Assembly (NCBI GenBank): GCA_037178675.1
Contig: JAYMGJ010000088.1
Coordinates: forward strand, 1-16,723
Source of the DNA: Scleroderma bovista
Taxonomy: Eukaryota; Basidiomycota; Agaricomycetes; Boletales; Sclerodermataceae
Direction: 5' to 3'
DNA: 16,723 nucleotides
Part shown: positions 14,143 through 16,723 of the stretch, one piece after another
Layout of the letters: the number at the start of each line of letters is the position of its first letter
How positions within the stretch are numbered: position 1 is the first letter of the stretch
The notes under the pieces: generated by a model
Database searches by the model: none
What the model saw: only the letters and a program-made list of their open reading frames with translations
What the model was told of the DNA's origin: nothing
Position numbers and translations under genes: made by a program

Positions 14143-14750
14143 GGCAGTTATCATGTTGATGGTTGTTGTCATCATCCGTTGGCAGTAGTTCTTGTCTCAG
14201 TAGTGGCATAGGACTTGGGCATGCTAGTCATTACATTGGTAGTGGCAGTGGCAGTCGTCATCATTGTCATTGATGCTGGTCATTTTGGTTGTTCCCATTG
14301 TTAGTGATTGCCTGTTGATAATGTCCTGGGCATTGGGTATGCTGGTGATAGTGGTGGCAGTCGTCATCGCATCATTGACAGTGGTGGTCATCACTATTAG
14401 GCATGACGGTCATTGGACTTGTGATGGTCATTGTTGTTGTCGTTGTCAATGCTGGTAGGGTTATTTGTTGGTAATGGCCTGAACATTGAACATGCTGGTC
14501 ATCAGATTGGTGGTGGCGGTGGTGGTCATTGTCATTGTCAGTGGTTGTCTGTTGGCAGTGGCCTGGGTATTAGGGGTGCTGTTCGTGACATTAGTGGTAC
14601 CAGGTGTCAACATCGACAGTTGATAGTAGGGGTGGTGGTTCAGACTTGGTCGAGGGTGAGGTAGTGGCTGTCGACAATTGATGCTGATTGTGGTTGTCAT
14701 CATCATCATAGTGGTGGTGGTTGAGGTTAAGGTGTTGACATGACATTGTC
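14143..14750 (+). repeat. G/T-rich degenerate tandem repeat tract
   Basis: The + strand is dominated by G and T, with recurring modules: GGTCATTGTCATTG-like, GTTGGCAGTGGCCTGGG-like, GCATGCTGGTCAT-like and GGTGGTGGCAGT-like. 'ATGCTGGT' or close variants recur near 14220, 14271, 14337, 14448, 14492 and 14576, at irregular spacing, so no exact period is claimed. Val-rich open frames here come from the GTN composition, not from a gene. Confidence 0.6.
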
Positions 14751-16200
14751 ATTCATTGATGGCAAAGATGGCACAAGCGCCAGCAATACCATCCACTCAA
14801 CCTGAGTCAAAGGGATGTGGCTCCCTGGAGTGAATTAATGGGTGGAGATTCAGATACATGGACTTACGTGTCGTCTGGGCCATCCACACATCCTGCAAAG
14901 CATCTCTACACAATCATGTGTCGACGGTGACACAGAAGCCTCAAGATACAAGCTTACATAATTCAAGCCATGTCAAAGTCCTCTGAACTTCATCCAAACA
15001 CATGTGGACGAGGTGTTTTCTGAATCTTGCACACACAAGTGACTCATGCTCATTGGCCTTAACCATGGATGTAGTACCTGTGTGCTTGTAGAGAGAACCA
15101 AGGGAAAGTGGGTGGCTTCATGATGAGGTAAGAGACATAGACTGTGTTTTCACATCTGACTTGGTTTCTCACTGATCAACCTTGGTGTGATCCATGACAG
15201 ACCAGACACCAGATAAGTTGTTGAATGTGGTTGACTTGATTGATCCCAAAATGAAACCATGCCAATTTGCTCCAGCGATGAGCTTTGTGGGGCTATGTAC
15301 AGGATGCTGTCCTCTCTGTGTTTGATATTCGGCTCACATACTTAGACGTCAATATAATGGACCATCCACCCAGGTCTGTTAGTGAGTTTCATTGCTTTCT
15401 GTGTGAGGGCAGAAGACAAACAGTTCTTCAATACAAGAGAGCAGTTGCATCCAGCCCACCACAGGTGTACTCACTTCCTTCCCAAAACTTGAAACAAACA
15501 CACTGATTTCACTTCTTGCTGCAGCCAACATCAGGAAACCTACATGTTGCTTAATTGAACTTTATTGTGATTTATTGTGGCTTAATTGCTTAGTCACTCA
15601 TGCCAAGATGCTAAGTTGTGTGAAGCTAAAAAGGCTTACTTAGTTCACTTGGTCCGAGATTGCACCAAGCACTTAAGTCAAGCAAAGGAACCCAAGTGTG
15701 ATTATATTGGTCCAAGTTGTACACATAGTAGTAAGTAAATAAGAGCATGAAAAAAGACAAAGGGCACTGTCCTCTTGAAGGAGAACAAGTGCTGCAAATG
15801 GGTGATGAACTTGTCACGGGCAGAATATTTCGTGTGGTAGGGACATGCGTGAGAACGTACATGAGCTTGACCGTTGAGCCAGATGAAGCCAGCTGCAGTT
15901 GCCACAAAAGAAACACTAGTATCGATCAGGGCTTTTATTGCACATTGGAAGCTGGAGCCTGGATAAGGCATCCGGTGTGAGTCAAAGTGTGGATTTGGGT
16001 CGGAGTAATAACCCAAACACAACACCAACAAAGGACTACAAATATATGTGAGTGGTGGTTTACCTCCGTGGTGTCCAGAGAGGATGTGCTGAGGAGGGGG
16101 GAAGGGGATCTACACCAACAGGGTGATGCAGACAATGATGCAGGATACTCCTGGGGTACAGGAGCAATAGGTGATGAAGGGGATAGGGGTCTGGACTCTT
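14751..16200. other. No recognisable gene
   Basis: Short open frames exist on both strands (for example 15285-15506 + and 16031-15702 -), but none shows a recognisable domain or a convincing intron model. Around 15646-15698 an imperfect inverted repeat (CACTTGG...CCAAGTG) encloses shorter palindromic pieces such as ACTTAAGT. 15555-15650 is rich in GCTTA/TTAAT motifs. It is probably intergenic sequence or old transposon remains. Confidence 0.4.
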
Positions 16201-16510
16201 CCTAAAGCCTAGGAAGTGTCAAAGCAGGGATTGAGGTGACTGGGACTGAAGTAGCAATACTACACCTAGAGGTTGGTGCAGCAGAGGGGCAAGGGGGCTC
16301 CTGACTTCCAGAAGCAATGGGATATAAAGGATAGACAGGCTAGACTCCGCTTGAGCCTAGAGAAATACTTGGACTTGAATGGATTGAATAAAACTTGAAT
16401 ATCAGAGTCTTTAGACCTTCACTGAAGCCTACAAGACTCAAAGAACTGAGGGGATACTGACTGAGAGAGTCTGAGAGAGGGATAATTTTGTGCAATTGGG
16501 TCTCTTCTCA

Positions 16511-16525
16511 CTGGGCTGAGCCCAG
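16511..16525. repeat. 15-bp palindrome next to the TATA-like box
   Basis: CTGGGCTGAGCCCAG has perfect 7-bp arms around a single central base, 4 bp from TTTAAATA. It could be a binding site or hairpin at the start of the LTR transcript. Confidence 0.5.
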
Positions 16526-16574
16526 GGGTTTAAATACATGGGGGGGCACAGCATTAAAGTACAAAAAGAGAAGG

Positions 16575-16720
16575 GAGTAAGCAGAATTTGTCAAGGATTG
16601 GTAAGGGATTGGTAAGAGCTTTGTAAGGGGTTTGTAAGCGATCAGTAAGCAAGGGATAAGCAGGAATGAGTAAGCATAAGGAGCATGAATAAGCTGCTGA
16701 GTAAAGGAATGAGTAAGCCA
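16575..16720 (-). repeat. TAAGC/GTAAG short-period degenerate repeat
   Basis: About a dozen TAAG cores, mostly GTAAG or ATAAG followed by C or G, recur every 10-16 bp (for example GGTAAGG, TGTAAGC, AGTAAGC, ATAAGC). On the minus strand this is a GCTTAC array upstream of the TATA-like box. Confidence 0.6.
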
Positions 16721-16723
16721 CAT

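Larger units (their letters stand above)
16201..16723 (-). repeat. LTR-like sequence of a retrotransposon in minus orientation, cut by the window edge
   Basis: Read on the minus strand from the right edge: a TAAGC/GCTTA-rich upstream block (16723-16575), a TATA-like TATTTAAA (16536-16529), a 15-bp palindrome, then a C/T-rich leader with AGTTTTATTCAATCC (~16400-16385) resembling a U5. A Ser/Pro-rich open stretch follows towards 16100. This layout matches U3-R-U5 of a gypsy-type LTR. The left LTR end, a primer binding site and a duplicated target site could not be placed, so the call is tentative. Confidence 0.35.

Noticed and set aside
14264..14458. Hydrophobic Val/Ile-rich open frame resembling a membrane protein
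   Set aside because: It follows from the GTN-rich base composition of a degenerate repeat tract, with no start context or conserved motif.
15590..15700. tRNA-derived SINE: GGTCCGAGATT resembles a polymerase III B box
   Set aside because: The match to the B-box consensus is partial and no convincing A box lies at the right distance. A poly-A tail and target-site duplication were not seen.
15702..16031. Minus-strand open frame with LIDTSVSF, faintly like a retroviral-type protease site
   Set aside because: The catalytic D-T/S-G is not present and no neighbouring retroelement domain is readable, so it cannot be supported.

Overview
The window looks like a transposon-rich stretch of a mushroom-forming basidiomycete (Agaricomycete) genome. 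The grounds are a NACHT-WD40 STAND/NLR gene of the type expanded in these fungi, introns of 48-52 nt, a Plavaka-type DNA transposase remnant, and Ty1/copia and probable Ty3/gypsy LTR sequences. No rRNA, tRNA or CRISPR array was seen. All family calls come from motif recognition by eye; no database search was run.

Left part (1-3148): a mostly dead region. In order it holds a possible copia 3' end (polypurine tract plus LTR start at 65-72), a broken Plavaka-like transposase fragment (~269-535), a multiply broken very-long-chain 3-ketoacyl-CoA reductase gene (594-1637), a small convergent minus-strand gene with one in-frame stop (1975-1651), a faint PHD-finger-like stretch (~2105-2240), and then about 900 bp in which no gene could be recognised.

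Centre (3149-13239): one large NLR gene on the + strand. It can be modelled as seven exons encoding about 1312 residues: a disordered head, a helical N-terminal region, a NACHT NTPase, and seven almost identical 43-residue WD40 repeats with a C-terminal cap. Its last intron, ancestrally 52 nt, now carries a 5850-bp Ty1/copia element (5904-11753) in the same orientation. The insertion lies 7 bp upstream of the splice acceptor AG and is flanked by a perfect 5-bp GAATT target-site duplication. The element has LTRs of 288 and 274 bp, an internal initiator-tRNA-type primer binding site, gag, protease, integrase, RT and RNase H, and a polypurine tract. Its pol is broken by stops and deletions. A TGA also sits in the N-terminal coding part of the NLR gene.

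Right part (13240-16723): the NLR 3' flank, a solo LTR (13512-14137) with a GTAAG target-site duplication, a G/T-rich degenerate repeat tract (14143-14750), about 1.5 kb without a recognisable gene, and at the right edge an LTR-like sequence in minus orientation with a TAAGC-rich short repeat.

The most interesting signals are these. All seven substitutions between the two copia LTRs can be explained as CpG decay. CpG content collapses inside the NLR gene, with only one CpG in the 1479-bp WD40 exon. Differences among the WD40 repeats are almost purely amino-acid-changing and fall on a few positions. The splice signals in the LTR could remove the primer binding site from gag mRNA, or attach an LTR leader to the orphaned WD40 exon.
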